Source: Caldifarciminota bacterium SM23_42 (GTDB lineage Bacteria; Hydrothermota; Tepidihabitantia; SM23-42). From it: a DNA stretch of 50,085 nucleotides. Positions 1 through 8,774 of this stretch are shown here, piece by piece (the first letter of the stretch is position 1; each line of letters begins with the position of its first letter). The notes beneath the pieces were generated by a model that was not told the DNA's origin, did not search any database, and saw only the letters and a list, made by a program, of their open reading frames with translations. The stretch is from NCBI GenBank assembly GCA_001303785.1, contig LJUJ01000015.1, positions 1-50,085 of the forward strand, written 5' to 3'. The position numbers and the translations under genes were made by a program.

Positions 1-741
1 ATTCACCCCTGCTTCGCCGACATGAACTGGGAGCATCTCACTCTGAAAATATCGACAAACGACCAAACGCAGGCGATAGCACTGCTGACAAAAGCGTTGT
101 ACAACGTGCAATATGACGCTACACGGACCGTCGAGGATTTCATCCGCGCGCACCCAGATCGCGAAAGCCGCCTGATGAGTCAGTTGTATGGCCACAAGAC
201 GACGCAGTACTATTTAACTGATGGTACTATCGAATATGGGTTTCAATTGTCGCTAACTCCGGAAATCATGACATTGTTGTTGCCGGCCACGGAACCGACC
301 CAACTCGTAGTGCCTATGCTTTGTCCGTATTGCGGTCAGGAGTGGCCCACCGGTAAAAAACCTCCCGAAGGGCTCCAACTGAAGCCCAAAGAGATCGTAA
401 CGATAGACTACACAGGTATTGTCATCGATTGCCGCGGCCTCAACATTACCCCCTCTCTTTTTCCAAGGATCTTAACCGAAACATTCAAAGAAGTGTATTC
501 TATCAACTTTACGGATACCCAGTATCTTGTTGAGCGGGGACTGGTAACATACATAAAGGGTGACGCATATGACAACGCACGAATAGGTTTCAATCCACTA
601 AGAATTGATGCATTAGCCACGGTGGGGGATAGACCGACAGATGTGAGAATCTCCTCGGCCGATGCGCAGCGTATTCATGGTTCGAAGAATAACCTGAGCT
701 TGCTTGAAGAATGCCGTGTCGTCATCATCTTTGGGCAGTAG
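1..741 (+). CDS. LPP20-like envelope protein, 5' end outside window
   Basis: The frame is open back to base 1 with no stop, so the gene probably begins upstream; the first internal ATG is at 22. The visible part is about 246 residues. Its middle contains a stretch beginning DYTGIVIDCRGL and continuing to PRIL..TFKEVY. I recognise this from uncharacterised LPP20/FlgP-like envelope proteins, in which a YTGLVIDARGL-type motif precedes a PRILDE..KEVY-type motif. An ordered N-terminal part (repeated aliphatic residues, then TTQYYLTDGTIEY) fits the same family. A C-P-Y-C motif near residue 110 is unusual and could bind metal or form a disulfide. The 3' end overlaps the next gene by 31 bp, which suggests co-translation. 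Function is unknown; the family assignment is moderate. Confidence 0.55.
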   Translation: MHPCFADMNWEHLTLKISTNDQTQAIALLTKALYNVQYDATRTVEDFIRAHPDRESRLMSQLYGHKTTQYYLTDGTIEYGFQLSLTPEIMTLLLPATEPTQLVVPMLCPYCGQEWPTGKKPPEGLQLKPKEIVTIDYTGIVIDCRGLNITPSLFPRILTETFKEVYSINFTDTQYLVERGLVTYIKGDAYDNARIGFNPLRIDALATVGDRPTDVRISSADAQRIHGSKNNLSLLEECRVVIIFGQ

Positions 742-1472
742 TACTCATTTTATCTGGCTGCGGTTCGTTTCTTCACCGTGCAGATAATTTCGAACAAGGT
801 CTGAATTCATATAACAACAAACAATACGACGAAGCGGTCAATCATTTCAAGGCCTACCATGATGAACATCCAACTCACGATTCAACTCTTTATTACTTAT
901 TTAACTGCTACAAGCAACTGAACAAATCACAAGAACAAATATTGGTCTTAGAGAAGCTGGTCAGTATAGGCGTTGATGATGAAAATGTCTATTTAAACCT
1001 TATATACTTTTATCGTAAACACGAAAGGTACAGCGATGTGTACAATTCGCTGTTGCGTTTTTCACCGTTGACGGAAGAGCATGAGATAAAATATTGGCCG
1101 TTAACGCGCGGATTTTTCGCCGAATTGATCTGCGGAGCAGTCGCTCATGATACAAAAACCGACCCCATGATATTCTGTGTCACAAGAGGTTATCTACCGC
1201 TATTCCCTGATGGTCAGCAATATCAAGATGACACTCTTACCCAGGCTAGCTTGATTATGCTTTTGGATCGACTGCTAGAACCGACGTATCCCAGGAATTT
1301 TCATCCCATGAAACACATTTCGACGAAATCGTATCTCTATCTACCTTACATGAGACTTGTCGATTCTGGTATCCTGCAATTCGATCCGTATCTCACGCCT
1401 GATGAATACGCACGGGTGTCCATGGCAACCCATGCGCTCGAGAAGCTACATAAACGAGGCCACCTTGATTAG
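711..1472 (+). CDS. TPR-containing lipoprotein
   Basis: This 253-residue protein starts with a short signal sequence that ends in a lipobox (L-S-G-C, Cys at residue 17), so it is probably a lipid-anchored periplasmic or outer-membrane protein. Residues 27-110 are helical and TPR-like: the pattern of FEQGLNSYNNKQYDEAVNHF followed by a DSTLYYLFNCYKQL block repeats with about 34-residue spacing. The C-terminal half is unlike any family I recognise. It begins within the end of the upstream gene and its own end overlaps the lptF start by 8 bp, so it belongs to the same transcription unit as the LPS export permeases. A role in envelope assembly is inferred from context only. Confidence 0.6.
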   Translation: MPCRHHLWAVVLILSGCGSFLHRADNFEQGLNSYNNKQYDEAVNHFKAYHDEHPTHDSTLYYLFNCYKQLNKSQEQILVLEKLVSIGVDDENVYLNLIYFYRKHERYSDVYNSLLRFSPLTEEHEIKYWPLTRGFFAELICGAVAHDTKTDPMIFCVTRGYLPLFPDGQQYQDDTLTQASLIMLLDRLLEPTYPRNFHPMKHISTKSYLYLPYMRLVDSGILQFDPYLTPDEYARVSMATHALEKLHKRGHLD

Positions 1473-2712
1473 ACTGGTAGACCGCTATTTACTCAAAGAA
1501 TTCATCCCACCATTCTTCTTCTCAACCATTGCGCTCACATTTATTTTGCTGATGAATGAACTGTTCCGCCTCATTGACCTGTTTGTCCGCAAAGGCCTAC
1601 CCGTTGCCATCGTCGGGCAGATTCTCATATATACACTTCCCTTGGTGTTGTCTTATACAGCACCCATGGCAATACTGGTAGCAATCGTAATGAGCTTTGG
1701 CCGTGCTGCCCAAGATAACGAAATCCTTGCCCTGAAGACGAGTGGACTATCATTCTTGTCGATTATGCGTACTCCGTTCATGCTAACTCTATTCTTCACA
1801 TTTTTCTTATTATTCTTCAACAACTACATATTACCCGAGTCAAACCACCGCGTGCGGAATCTAATGCTGGATGTAACACGGAAGCGACCAGCGGTGCGTC
1901 TACCCGAGGGCATCTTCACTGATGACTTTCCAGGTTATACAATATTCATAGGCAAGAAAGACGAAGGACGTTCAAAAATATACGACATCACAATCTACAA
2001 TGCTCGAGATGGCTTGCTGATAACTGCCCCGAGAGGCGAACTGAAAAGTTTTGAGCAGGACGATATTCTACGTTTCACTCTTTATGACGGCGAATTACAT
2101 CAACTCGTCGACAGCACAACATACCAAAAAACGCGATTCGACAAGCAAGTTCTTAACATGAACTTGGATACTGAGCTTGTAAGAAAAGAGCGTAGCTACC
2201 GTAATGAGAATGAGCTGAATATAAACGGGCTAGAGGAGGAAATCAACGAACAATTGCAGAAAATCGCCGAGCTCAGGCGCGAAATAGCTGAAATCGGCAA
2301 TACCGCAATCGATGATTATCTGCGCGGCAATGTCGCAAGCCTTGATCGCGCAATTTTCGAGATCGAAAAGAGATTCAAAACTCTCGACGGTACGGCCCGA
2401 AAATTATCACGCTATCAGGTTTCCTTCTACAAGAAATTCTCGCTCGCTTTTGCCTGCATTGTTTTTATAATCATTGGCGCTCCTCTCGGGTATCTCTTCA
2501 AGAGAGGTGGCGTTGGAGGCATCCTCCTCGGGGTGATGCTTTTTTCCTCGTATTATGTTCTGGTCATCGCCGGGGAGGAATTCGCTGACCGCAATAACTT
2601 TCCTGCTTTCTGGGGCATGTGGTTACCTAACTTCATTCTTCTCGCGGTTGGTTTCTATCTCTTTTTCGCGGCGGAGTTCGATCGCTCGCCAATTAGGAAA
2701 ATATTAAAATGA
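1465..2712 (+). CDS. lptF: LptF, LPS export ABC permease
   Basis: LptF/LptG (YjgP/YjgQ family) permeases form, with LptB, the inner-membrane ABC engine that extracts lipopolysaccharide for transport to the outer membrane. The 415-residue protein has N-terminal membrane segments, the conserved EILALKTSG coupling region, a periplasmic jellyroll-like middle, and C-terminal membrane segments after YKKFSLAFACIVF. I chose the TTG at 1465 because ACGAGG lies about five bases upstream and homology starts there (LIRLVDRYLLKEF). A longer ATG start at 1357 would add an unrelated extension inside the preceding gene. A predicted coiled-coil insert (about residues 250-300) is longer than in typical LptF. 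The stop overlaps the lptG start as ATGA. Confidence 0.9.
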   Translation: MIRLVDRYLLKEFIPPFFFSTIALTFILLMNELFRLIDLFVRKGLPVAIVGQILIYTLPLVLSYTAPMAILVAIVMSFGRAAQDNEILALKTSGLSFLSIMRTPFMLTLFFTFFLLFFNNYILPESNHRVRNLMLDVTRKRPAVRLPEGIFTDDFPGYTIFIGKKDEGRSKIYDITIYNARDGLLITAPRGELKSFEQDDILRFTLYDGELHQLVDSTTYQKTRFDKQVLNMNLDTELVRKERSYRNENELNINGLEEEINEQLQKIAELRREIAEIGNTAIDDYLRGNVASLDRAIFEIEKRFKTLDGTARKLSRYQVSFYKKFSLAFACIVFIIIGAPLGYLFKRGGVGGILLGVMLFSSYYVLVIAGEEFADRNNFPAFWGMWLPNFILLAVGFYLFFAAEFDRSPIRKILK

Positions 2713-3788
2713 ACATAATCCGCCGTTACGTTTTAAAGCACTTCGTACGCTATTGGGTCATCTGCCTCGGTATATCGATCTTTATCTACATTGTTATCAA
2801 CCTCTTTGATAACCTGGGCAAATTTCTTGCGAGAAACGCGAGTGCACTGGACATCATGATCTATTATCTGTATCTAATACCCTCCTATACAATATTGCTT
2901 GTCCCGGTTGCTTCGATGATTGCCGTATTCTTGGTATTTGGAATCATGGCGAAGAACCGGGAACTGCTTGTTTTGAAGACAAGCGGTTTCAGCATTAGCA
3001 CGCTTTTCTATCTGTTCATGATGACAAGTGTGGTTATCGCGATCGGGACTTTTGCCTTCCAGGAAACCGTTGGTGTCTGGGCGCAAGCACAGCTCATCGA
3101 GCATGAACAAGTCAGAATCAAACGGCGTCCAATAAGACAAACTTCTTGGCGCCGGAATTTCTTCTATTACGGCGAGAATAACTGGATATACTACGTGCGA
3201 AAGTTCGACGGAAGAATCAACACGATGGACAATGTGATCCTCTGGCAGACTACCCCTGACAATAAAATCAGACAACGCATCGATGCGCATCGCGGTACAT
3301 ACGACAGTATTTGGGTATTTGAGCAAGCTACCGTGCGGCAATTCGACACGCTAGACCAAGAAATCGTCACTAAGCATTTTATGCTCAAGATGCCCGAGCT
3401 GAAAGAGAAACCCCATGATTTGCTAAAGAAGATAAAACCCGTGGAAGAGATGAATTTCCTGGAAATTGCAGCATTTGTTAATAAAAGACAACGGGCGGGC
3501 CAGGATGTGGTCACCGAAGAGGTCGAGCTGAATTATCGCTTTTCTTACCCAATTATCACAGTTATATTGCTATTAATAACCCTACCCATTTCAGTAGTTC
3601 TTAGAAGGGGTGGTATCGCAATTGGCCTGGGTATTAGCATTGGTTTATCTTTTACCTATTGGGGAGTCATACAGTCGAGCCGAGCCTACGGCGTGGCTGG
3701 TGTGCTGAATCCAGTATTGGCCGCATGGTTACCAAATATCATATTCGGATTGTTAGGCGTAATATTGATACTGAAAGCCCCCAGATAA
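2709..3788 (+). CDS. lptG: LptG, LPS export ABC permease
   Basis: This is the partner permease of LptF, 359 residues, with the same topology: membrane segments near residues 14-35, 60-80 and 100-120, a periplasmic domain (about 130-260), and three C-terminal membrane segments ending in LLGVILILKAPR. The coupling motif RELLVLKTSGFS near residue 83 matches the LptF copy. Translation is coupled to lptF through a 4-bp ATGA overlap. Both permeases being encoded together is the normal arrangement, and it implies LPS or a related lipid in the outer membrane. The ATPase LptB and the periplasmic bridge proteins are not in this window. Assignment of F versus G rests on gene order and similarity. Confidence 0.9.
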   Translation: MNIIRRYVLKHFVRYWVICLGISIFIYIVINLFDNLGKFLARNASALDIMIYYLYLIPSYTILLVPVASMIAVFLVFGIMAKNRELLVLKTSGFSISTLFYLFMMTSVVIAIGTFAFQETVGVWAQAQLIEHEQVRIKRRPIRQTSWRRNFFYYGENNWIYYVRKFDGRINTMDNVILWQTTPDNKIRQRIDAHRGTYDSIWVFEQATVRQFDTLDQEIVTKHFMLKMPELKEKPHDLLKKIKPVEEMNFLEIAAFVNKRQRAGQDVVTEEVELNYRFSYPIITVILLLITLPISVVLRRGGIAIGLGISIGLSFTYWGVIQSSRAYGVAGVLNPVLAAWLPNIIFGLLGVILILKAPR

Positions 3789-3815
3789 AGAGAAAATCCC
3801 CTAATTCACGAAATC

Positions 3816-3844
3816 TTGACATCTCTATCAAAATAGGTTAGAAT
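3816..3844 (+). promoter_or_regulatory. accD promoter, leaderless type
   Basis: A perfect TTGACA (3816-3821) is followed by a 17-bp spacer and TAGAAT (3839-3844). Only six bases separate the -10 box from the accD ATG at 3851, so transcription should start on the A of the start codon. No Shine-Dalgarno sequence precedes the ATG. Confidence 0.8.
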
Positions 3845-3850
3845 ACGTTT

Positions 3851-4681
3851 ATGTGGTTCAAGAAAAAGATCAAAGCCAAACCCGAAGAGAAGCTAGAATT
3901 GCCAGATGGCCTTTGGGCCAAATGCGAGGCCTGTGGTGAAATTTTATACCGTAAAGAGTTGGAGAAGAACCTATGGATGTGTCCAAAATGCCATTTCCAT
4001 TTTCGGATCAGTTGCCGAGACTATATCGCGCTGTTGCTAGATGATGCAAAGCTTGACGAAGAGGACACTGATCTTGAACCATTGGATCCATTAGATTTTC
4101 CAAATTATAAGAGGAAATTGAAGGATGCTCAGCAGAAAATGCACATGAAGGATGCTGTGGTTTATGGTTTGACAAAAATCGGCGGCACCCCGACTATTTT
4201 CACGGCCATGGACTTCGGTTTCATGGGTGGCAGCATGGGTTCAGTAGTCGGAGAAAAGGTGGCACGCGCGATCCGGGCCGCTTACGAAAAGGAACTCCCA
4301 CTGGTTATTCTTTCAGCATCCGGTGGGGCACGTATGCAGGAAGGCATCTTTTCGCTAATGCAATTAGCCAAAACCTCGGCCGAATTGGCCTTGCTGAATC
4401 AGAAGCGCATCCCTTATATCTCGATTCTCACCCACCCGACTACCGCCGGAGTGATGGCTTCTTATGCATCCTTGGGCGACATAATCGTCGCTGAACCCGG
4501 TGCCTTGCTGGGGTTTACAGGCCCCAGGGTCATCGAGCAAACAATCGGTGGTAAATTGCCTCCTGGGTTTCAACGATCAGAGTTCATGCTAGAGCATGGG
4601 CTGGTTGATATCGTAGTTTCAAGGAAAGAATTGAGAAATACGCTGATAAGAATCCTGAATATTGTCTGGAAACATGGCTAG
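3851..4681 (+). CDS. accD: Acetyl-CoA carboxylase carboxyltransferase subunit beta
   Basis: AccD is the beta half of the carboxyltransferase that moves carboxyl from biotin to acetyl-CoA, giving malonyl-CoA for fatty acid synthesis. The 276-residue protein has the usual N-terminal zinc ribbon (Cys 25, 28, 44, 47) and then the crotonase-like core. The core includes FMGGSMGSVVGEK and the oxyanion-hole region SASGGARMQEG, and continues to the VIEQTIG..LPPGFQ..EF signature. Length is typical. The alpha subunit (accA) is not adjacent. The gene has its own strong promoter with no leader, and its end overlaps the next gene by 8 bp. Confidence 0.95.
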   Translation: MWFKKKIKAKPEEKLELPDGLWAKCEACGEILYRKELEKNLWMCPKCHFHFRISCRDYIALLLDDAKLDEEDTDLEPLDPLDFPNYKRKLKDAQQKMHMKDAVVYGLTKIGGTPTIFTAMDFGFMGGSMGSVVGEKVARAIRAAYEKELPLVILSASGGARMQEGIFSLMQLAKTSAELALLNQKRIPYISILTHPTTAGVMASYASLGDIIVAEPGALLGFTGPRVIEQTIGGKLPPGFQRSEFMLEHGLVDIVVSRKELRNTLIRILNIVWKHG

Positions 4682-5744
4682 ACTCCTTCTGGAGAATGTC
4701 ACGAAAATCTACGACCGCGACATATATGCGGCCAGAAACGTGTCCTTCACGGTGAAGCCCAAAGAATTCACCGTGCTCGTCGGCCCTTCGGGGTGTGGTA
4801 AGACAACGACACTGCGCTTAATCGCTGGCCTCGAAGAACTCACATCCGGCAAGATATATATCGACGACAAACTTGTCAACGAGATGTCTCCCAGGGATCG
4901 CGACGTGGCAATGGTTTTTCAAAACTATGCACTGTATCCACACATGAATGTATATGATAATATGGCATTTGGTCTGCGCATGCGCAAGCATCCAAAAGAA
5001 GAAATTAAGCATCGTGTCGTAGGCACCGCTGAAATATTGAGTATCGAAGATCTTTTGCACAGAAAACCCAGACAGCTTTCCGGCGGACAAAGGCAAAGAG
5101 TTGCTCTGGGAAGATCGATCGTGCGAAACCCTAAGATCTTTCTCTTTGATGAACCGCTATCTAACCTCGATGCAAAGCTGCGCGTTCAAATGCGTGCGGA
5201 GCTTGCCCGCCTGCACAAAAAACTACAGGCAACTATCGTTTACGTCACTCACGACCAGGTCGAAGCCATGACGCTTGGACAAAAAATCGTCGTACTGAAG
5301 GACGGCGAGGTACAACAGGTTGCAGACCCGATCACCCTATACAAAAAGCCCATAAATAAATTTGTGGCCGGTTTCATGGGTAGCCCACCAATGAATTTCA
5401 TCAAGGGTAAAATAAAGAAGGTCAACAAGAATGTGGGTTTCCACAGCGTCGGCCTGACTCTGCAGCTCAACAACAATTATAATAAGTTTTCTAACCGTTC
5501 AGTCATAATCGGCATCCGCCCCACCGATTTTTCAACGACACGAGGTTCACAGATAGAGATCACTATCGACGTAATAGAACCCATGGGTAATGAGCTTTTC
5601 GTTCACGGACGTTGCGGTGACATAATGATTTCTGCGCGTGTGCCTGAAGATACATCGCCTCGGGTCGGCAAGCCCTTCTTTCTGAAAATCAATCCAGACA
5701 GAATGTACATATTTGATGAAAAAACAGAAAAAGCTCTTAAATAA
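4674..5744 (+). CDS. MalK/UgpC-type ABC transporter ATP-binding protein
   Basis: This is the ATPase of a sugar- or glycerol-phosphate-type ABC importer, 356 residues. Visible motifs are Walker A GPSGCGKTT (near residue 37), the Q-loop in MVFQNYALYPHM, signature LSGGQRQRVALGRSI, Walker B FLFDEPLSNLD and the switch His in VTHDQVEAM. The C-terminal 120 residues form the regulatory OB-type (TOBE) domain typical of MalK, UgpC and MsmK. No permease or binding-protein gene is adjacent, so it may be a shared ATPase serving several importers, as MsmK does. ATG 4674 is preferred over 4662 because homology (LLLENVTKIY) starts there. It overlaps accD by 8 bp and the PBP gene by 29 bp. Confidence 0.88.
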   Translation: MARLLLENVTKIYDRDIYAARNVSFTVKPKEFTVLVGPSGCGKTTTLRLIAGLEELTSGKIYIDDKLVNEMSPRDRDVAMVFQNYALYPHMNVYDNMAFGLRMRKHPKEEIKHRVVGTAEILSIEDLLHRKPRQLSGGQRQRVALGRSIVRNPKIFLFDEPLSNLDAKLRVQMRAELARLHKKLQATIVYVTHDQVEAMTLGQKIVVLKDGEVQQVADPITLYKKPINKFVAGFMGSPPMNFIKGKIKKVNKNVGFHSVGLTLQLNNNYNKFSNRSVIIGIRPTDFSTTRGSQIEITIDVIEPMGNELFVHGRCGDIMISARVPEDTSPRVGKPFFLKINPDRMYIFDEKTEKALK

Positions 5745-7809
5745 ACGCATTCTGCGTTGGGCATTGATGGCCTTGATCCCACTATTCTTGGGATTACTAA
5801 TAGGTGGGTATTATGCAATCGTCAGTGACCTTCCACCTGCCGAATCAATCTCGTTCTTTGCGCCGCCGATATCAACCAAGGTCTATGATGACCAGGGTGA
5901 AATAGTCAGTCAGTTCTTCATCGAACGGCGAGAACTCACGAGCCTAGACCGGGTCCCGGCATACCTGAAAGACGGTTTCATCAGTATCGAAGACAAGCGA
6001 TTCTACAGTCACTGGGGAGTCGATATTCTGCGCTTTTTCAAATCTATTCTGATAAACCTTGTGAACATGAGAATCGTGCAAGGCGGTAGCACGATAACGA
6101 TGCAGCTCGCGCGCAACATGTTTCTGACCATGGAGCAAACGGTGATGCGGAAAATGAAAGAAATCGCGCTTGCAATACGAATTGAACGCGCCTACACGAA
6201 AGATGAGATACTCGAGATGTACCTCAACCAGATTAATTTCGGGCAAGGTCACTACGGGGTAGCTACGGCCGCGGAATACTACTTTGAAAAAGACGTCTCA
6301 GAACTAAACTTGATTGAATGCGCATTGCTGGTTGCGATCCCAAAGTCTCAGGAACGTTATTCTCCGTACAAGCACCCTGAACGGACAACGCAGCGTCGTA
6401 ATCTTGTCCTGAAGAAGATGCTCGAGAACAAATACATATCGGCTGAAGATTATGTTCAGGCAGTGAATGAACCACTTGGTGTCGTGGAACCAAAAAAGAC
6501 TAAACGTACCGGTGAATACTTTCTCGAAGAAATCAGAAGATATCTCGAGCTGAAGTACGGGCCAGAATTTCTCTATCGAAGCGGTGCCAACATCTACACG
6601 ACCGTTAACACGCGCATGCAGACTATCGCTGAAGAAGTCCTGGAAGAACATCTCCTCAAATTGGAAAAGGATTATAAGCTACCCAGAACCAAGGCAGAGT
6701 TTGATTCCGTCTCGCTGAGTGATACGGTGACTGCGATACCCTATTTGCAGGCGGCCCTGGTTTTACTGGATTATCAGACGGGTGAGGTGAAAGCATTGAT
6801 CGGCGGCCGGAATTTTTCTCAAAGTCAATTCAATCGAGCCACACAAGCCCGGCGTCAAGCCGGAAGTGCTTTTAAGATATTTGTGTGGACTACTGCCATT
6901 GATAATGGCTTCACCCCTACTGACATCGTTCTTGACCTGCCCATTGTGCTCGAAGTTCCTGGTATGGATAGTATCTATCGACCGTCTAATTACGACCGGA
7001 AGTTCTTGGGGCCGATTACGGTAAAGAATGCTCTCAAGTACTCAAGGAACCTTGTGGCCATTCGGCTCATCAGAAACATCGGGCCGGAACAAGTGGTCCG
7101 GTATGCCCATAATCTTGGTGTAGAATCACCACTTCTTCCGGTGGTATCCCTGGCTCTGGGTTCATGTGAGGTTACCCTCCTGGAAATGGTCAGCGCAGCC
7201 GGTACCATCGCCAATCTGGGTGAAAGTGTTGCGCCAATCATGATCAGAAGAATAACTGACAAAGATGGTACCTTGATTGAAATGAACGGTTCGCTTCCCG
7301 AGCAGAGAATATCGCCCCAGACGAGTTATGTGATGACGGAAATAATGAAAGCGGTCATCGACGGTGGTACGGGTTACCACGTTCGTGACTACTACAAAGG
7401 CACAGCCGCCGGGAAGACGGGCACGACCAATAATTATAGTGACGCCTGGTTTATCGGCTACACACCGAAGTACGCCTGCGGAATATGGGCCGGTTATGAT
7501 AACAACGACCGCATCTTCAAGGGCGCAACCGGCGGCGCAGTGTCAGCGCCTATCTGGGGAGACTTCATGGCACGCATCGATAGCCTACAGGACGAAGAAT
7601 TCAGTAAGCCTTCATCCGGGTTGGTCACGTGTCGCATATGTTCGCAGAGCGGACTCATGGCACGGGAATTTTGTCCCAACCCCGTTGAAGAAGTGTATGT
7701 CAAGGGAACTGAACCCAGTGACTCCTGCGACGCGCATATATTCAGAGAGAGATTTGAGTATCAAGACGATTTCGAAAGAATCAATGAATCGGCGATAGAT
7801 GGGTATTAA
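5716..7809 (+). CDS. mrcA: Class A penicillin-binding protein (PBP1A-like)
   Basis: This bifunctional peptidoglycan synthase of 697 residues has one N-terminal membrane anchor (about residues 14-36). The GT51 glycosyltransferase domain follows, with catalytic Glu92 in SIEDKRFYSHWG and the GGSTITMQLARNM motif. The transpeptidase domain has SAFK (Ser384, Lys387), SRN (443-445) and KTG (567-569), so all penicillin-binding motifs are intact. The C-terminal tail carries four Cys residues (CRICS, FCP, SC) that may form disulfides. It begins inside the end of the ATPase gene; ATG 5716 and a TTG one codon earlier are both possible starts. It polymerises and cross-links glycan strands at the inner membrane. 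Confidence 0.93.
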   Translation: MKKQKKLLNKRILRWALMALIPLFLGLLIGGYYAIVSDLPPAESISFFAPPISTKVYDDQGEIVSQFFIERRELTSLDRVPAYLKDGFISIEDKRFYSHWGVDILRFFKSILINLVNMRIVQGGSTITMQLARNMFLTMEQTVMRKMKEIALAIRIERAYTKDEILEMYLNQINFGQGHYGVATAAEYYFEKDVSELNLIECALLVAIPKSQERYSPYKHPERTTQRRNLVLKKMLENKYISAEDYVQAVNEPLGVVEPKKTKRTGEYFLEEIRRYLELKYGPEFLYRSGANIYTTVNTRMQTIAEEVLEEHLLKLEKDYKLPRTKAEFDSVSLSDTVTAIPYLQAALVLLDYQTGEVKALIGGRNFSQSQFNRATQARRQAGSAFKIFVWTTAIDNGFTPTDIVLDLPIVLEVPGMDSIYRPSNYDRKFLGPITVKNALKYSRNLVAIRLIRNIGPEQVVRYAHNLGVESPLLPVVSLALGSCEVTLLEMVSAAGTIANLGESVAPIMIRRITDKDGTLIEMNGSLPEQRISPQTSYVMTEIMKAVIDGGTGYHVRDYYKGTAAGKTGTTNNYSDAWFIGYTPKYACGIWAGYDNNDRIFKGATGGAVSAPIWGDFMARIDSLQDEEFSKPSSGLVTCRICSQSGLMAREFCPNPVEEVYVKGTEPSDSCDAHIFRERFEYQDDFERINESAIDGY

Positions 7810-7824
7810 ATTGCCCCTCGGGCT

Positions 7825-8325
7825 CTAAGCAGCCCACCTCATCAAGAGATACACCGAGTAGATAACCCCTAACACAATCAGCGTAGATAGTTCGCCTCTT
7901 AGATTGGTTAACTTATACTCTGCTCTGCGCTCAGGTTTTTTCCCTAAATATTGCTTTTCGCTCAGACTGATTAATGTATACATTACGATAAAGATACCCA
8001 AATACACTAGGCCCAACCACTGTGGTGGATTAAATAAAATGATCACCCCAAGCACGAGGAAAAAATTTCCCATGTATAAGGGATGTTTCAATAATCGATA
8101 GGGGCCATTTATAATTTTATACTTTGCATGGAACTCATGCTTGCGAGCCGCCGGACCAATATAGCCAGCTGCCCACATTCTCAACGCTGCGCCGACCAAG
8201 ACGAGAGAATGTGCTATGGGTGACATCTGTGGCCGCGCTAACCATGCGAGCGGGATAAAAAAAACGACGGCGATTGCCGCGCGATATCGATATAAATGTT
8301 TGCCTGTTTGAACGAGATTCTTCAC
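7825..8325 (-). CDS. ICMT/PEMT-family membrane methyltransferase
   Basis: The 166-residue protein has about four hydrophobic helices and the family's conserved GPYRLLKHPLYMGN block (near residue 94), which binds S-adenosylmethionine in isoprenylcysteine carboxyl methyltransferases and phospholipid N-methyltransferases. A Glu (ISLSEKQYLG) follows the last long helix as in relatives. In bacteria such proteins are usually of unknown substrate. The start is a GTG at 8325 only eight bases after the 3' end of the tRNA-Leu gene, with no Shine-Dalgarno sequence. It is therefore probably read from the tRNA promoter, and its 5' end would be made by tRNA 3' processing. Confidence 0.75.
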   Translation of the reverse strand: MKNLVQTGKHLYRYRAAIAVVFFIPLAWLARPQMSPIAHSLVLVGAALRMWAAGYIGPAARKHEFHAKYKIINGPYRLLKHPLYMGNFFLVLGVIILFNPPQWLGLVYLGIFIVMYTLISLSEKQYLGKKPERRAEYKLTNLRGELSTLIVLGVIYSVYLLMRWAA

Positions 8326-8333
8326 AAGAAAAA

Positions 8334-8417
8334 TGCCGGGAAGGGGATTTGAACCCCTATACCCTTGCGGGCGCTAGGTCCTGAACCTAGTGCGTCTGCC
8401 AATTCCGCCATCCCGGC
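8334..8417 (-). tRNA. tRNA-Leu (anticodon CAG)
   Basis: On the minus strand the 84-nt sequence starts GCCGGGA and ends TCCCGGC plus discriminator A, a perfect 7-bp acceptor stem. The anticodon stem CTAGG/CCTAG encloses loop TTCAGGA, giving anticodon CAG. A long variable arm (GCGCCCGCAAGGGT region) marks a class II tRNA, and the T arm is GGGG-TTCAAAT-CCCC. CCA is not encoded. Confidence 0.95.
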
Positions 8418-8464
8418 TTTAACGGATAACTGATACCAGATTACTGCTATCAGGTACAGTTCAT

Positions 8465-8492
8465 AGTATATCTACAAAGAAACTCAAGTCAA
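8465..8492 (-). promoter_or_regulatory. tRNA-Leu promoter
   Basis: On the minus strand TTGACT (8487-8492), a 16-bp spacer and TATACT (8465-8470) lie about 48 bp upstream of the tRNA. Nothing else lies between, so this probably drives tRNA-Leu and the ICMT-family gene. Confidence 0.65.
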
Positions 8493-8668
8493 CGAGCCAG
8501 AGAGACGATCGTATAGTATCCCTTCATTGTTCGAGTGAGTCGTGAGCCAGTCGAAGGGCGAATCGAGAACTGAGTAGCCGGATTATTACACTTGTCCACA
8601 GGATTTCAAACGTAGGGGAATGACGACGCAAACTCGTTTTTTTCACGAAATAATGGTACTGTTCGAGC

Positions 8669-8698
8669 TCCCCAGCACTTTCATGAAAGTGCTGGGGA
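8669..8698. repeat. Perfect 30-bp palindrome
   Basis: TCCCCAGCACTTTCA is followed directly by its exact reverse complement, with no loop; the centre is between 8683 and 8684. Neither side has a T-run, so it does not look like an intrinsic terminator. It lies between the tRNA-Leu promoter and the end of a decayed gene. Confidence 0.85.
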
Positions 8699-8774
8699 AC
8701 CGAGAACGAAATATGAAATCATTGCTTATAAGGAGAGTGACCACCTAAATCACTCCTGTGGTGAACCCTTTTTT

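Larger units (their letters stand above)
8418..8774. other. Non-coding gap with a long palindrome
   Basis: This 357-bp stretch holds the tRNA-Leu promoter, a short inverted pair (CCCTTC at 8520-8525 and GAAGGG at 8553-8558) and the palindrome at 8669-8698. I see no supportable gene. Confidence 0.6.

Noticed and set aside
1357-1464. Upstream ATG extension of LptF
   Set aside because: It adds residues unlike the family inside the lipoprotein gene; TTG 1465 has a ribosome site and matches homology.
2874-3341. 155-codon minus-strand open frame within lptG
   Set aside because: Antisense to a well-supported permease gene and without recognisable protein features.
7364-7798. 144-codon plus-strand frame within the PBP gene
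   Set aside because: It is a shifted frame of the transpeptidase region; the PBP motifs occupy the other frame.
8669-8698. Palindrome considered as a terminator
   Set aside because: No T-run on either strand and no loop; listed as a repeat instead.
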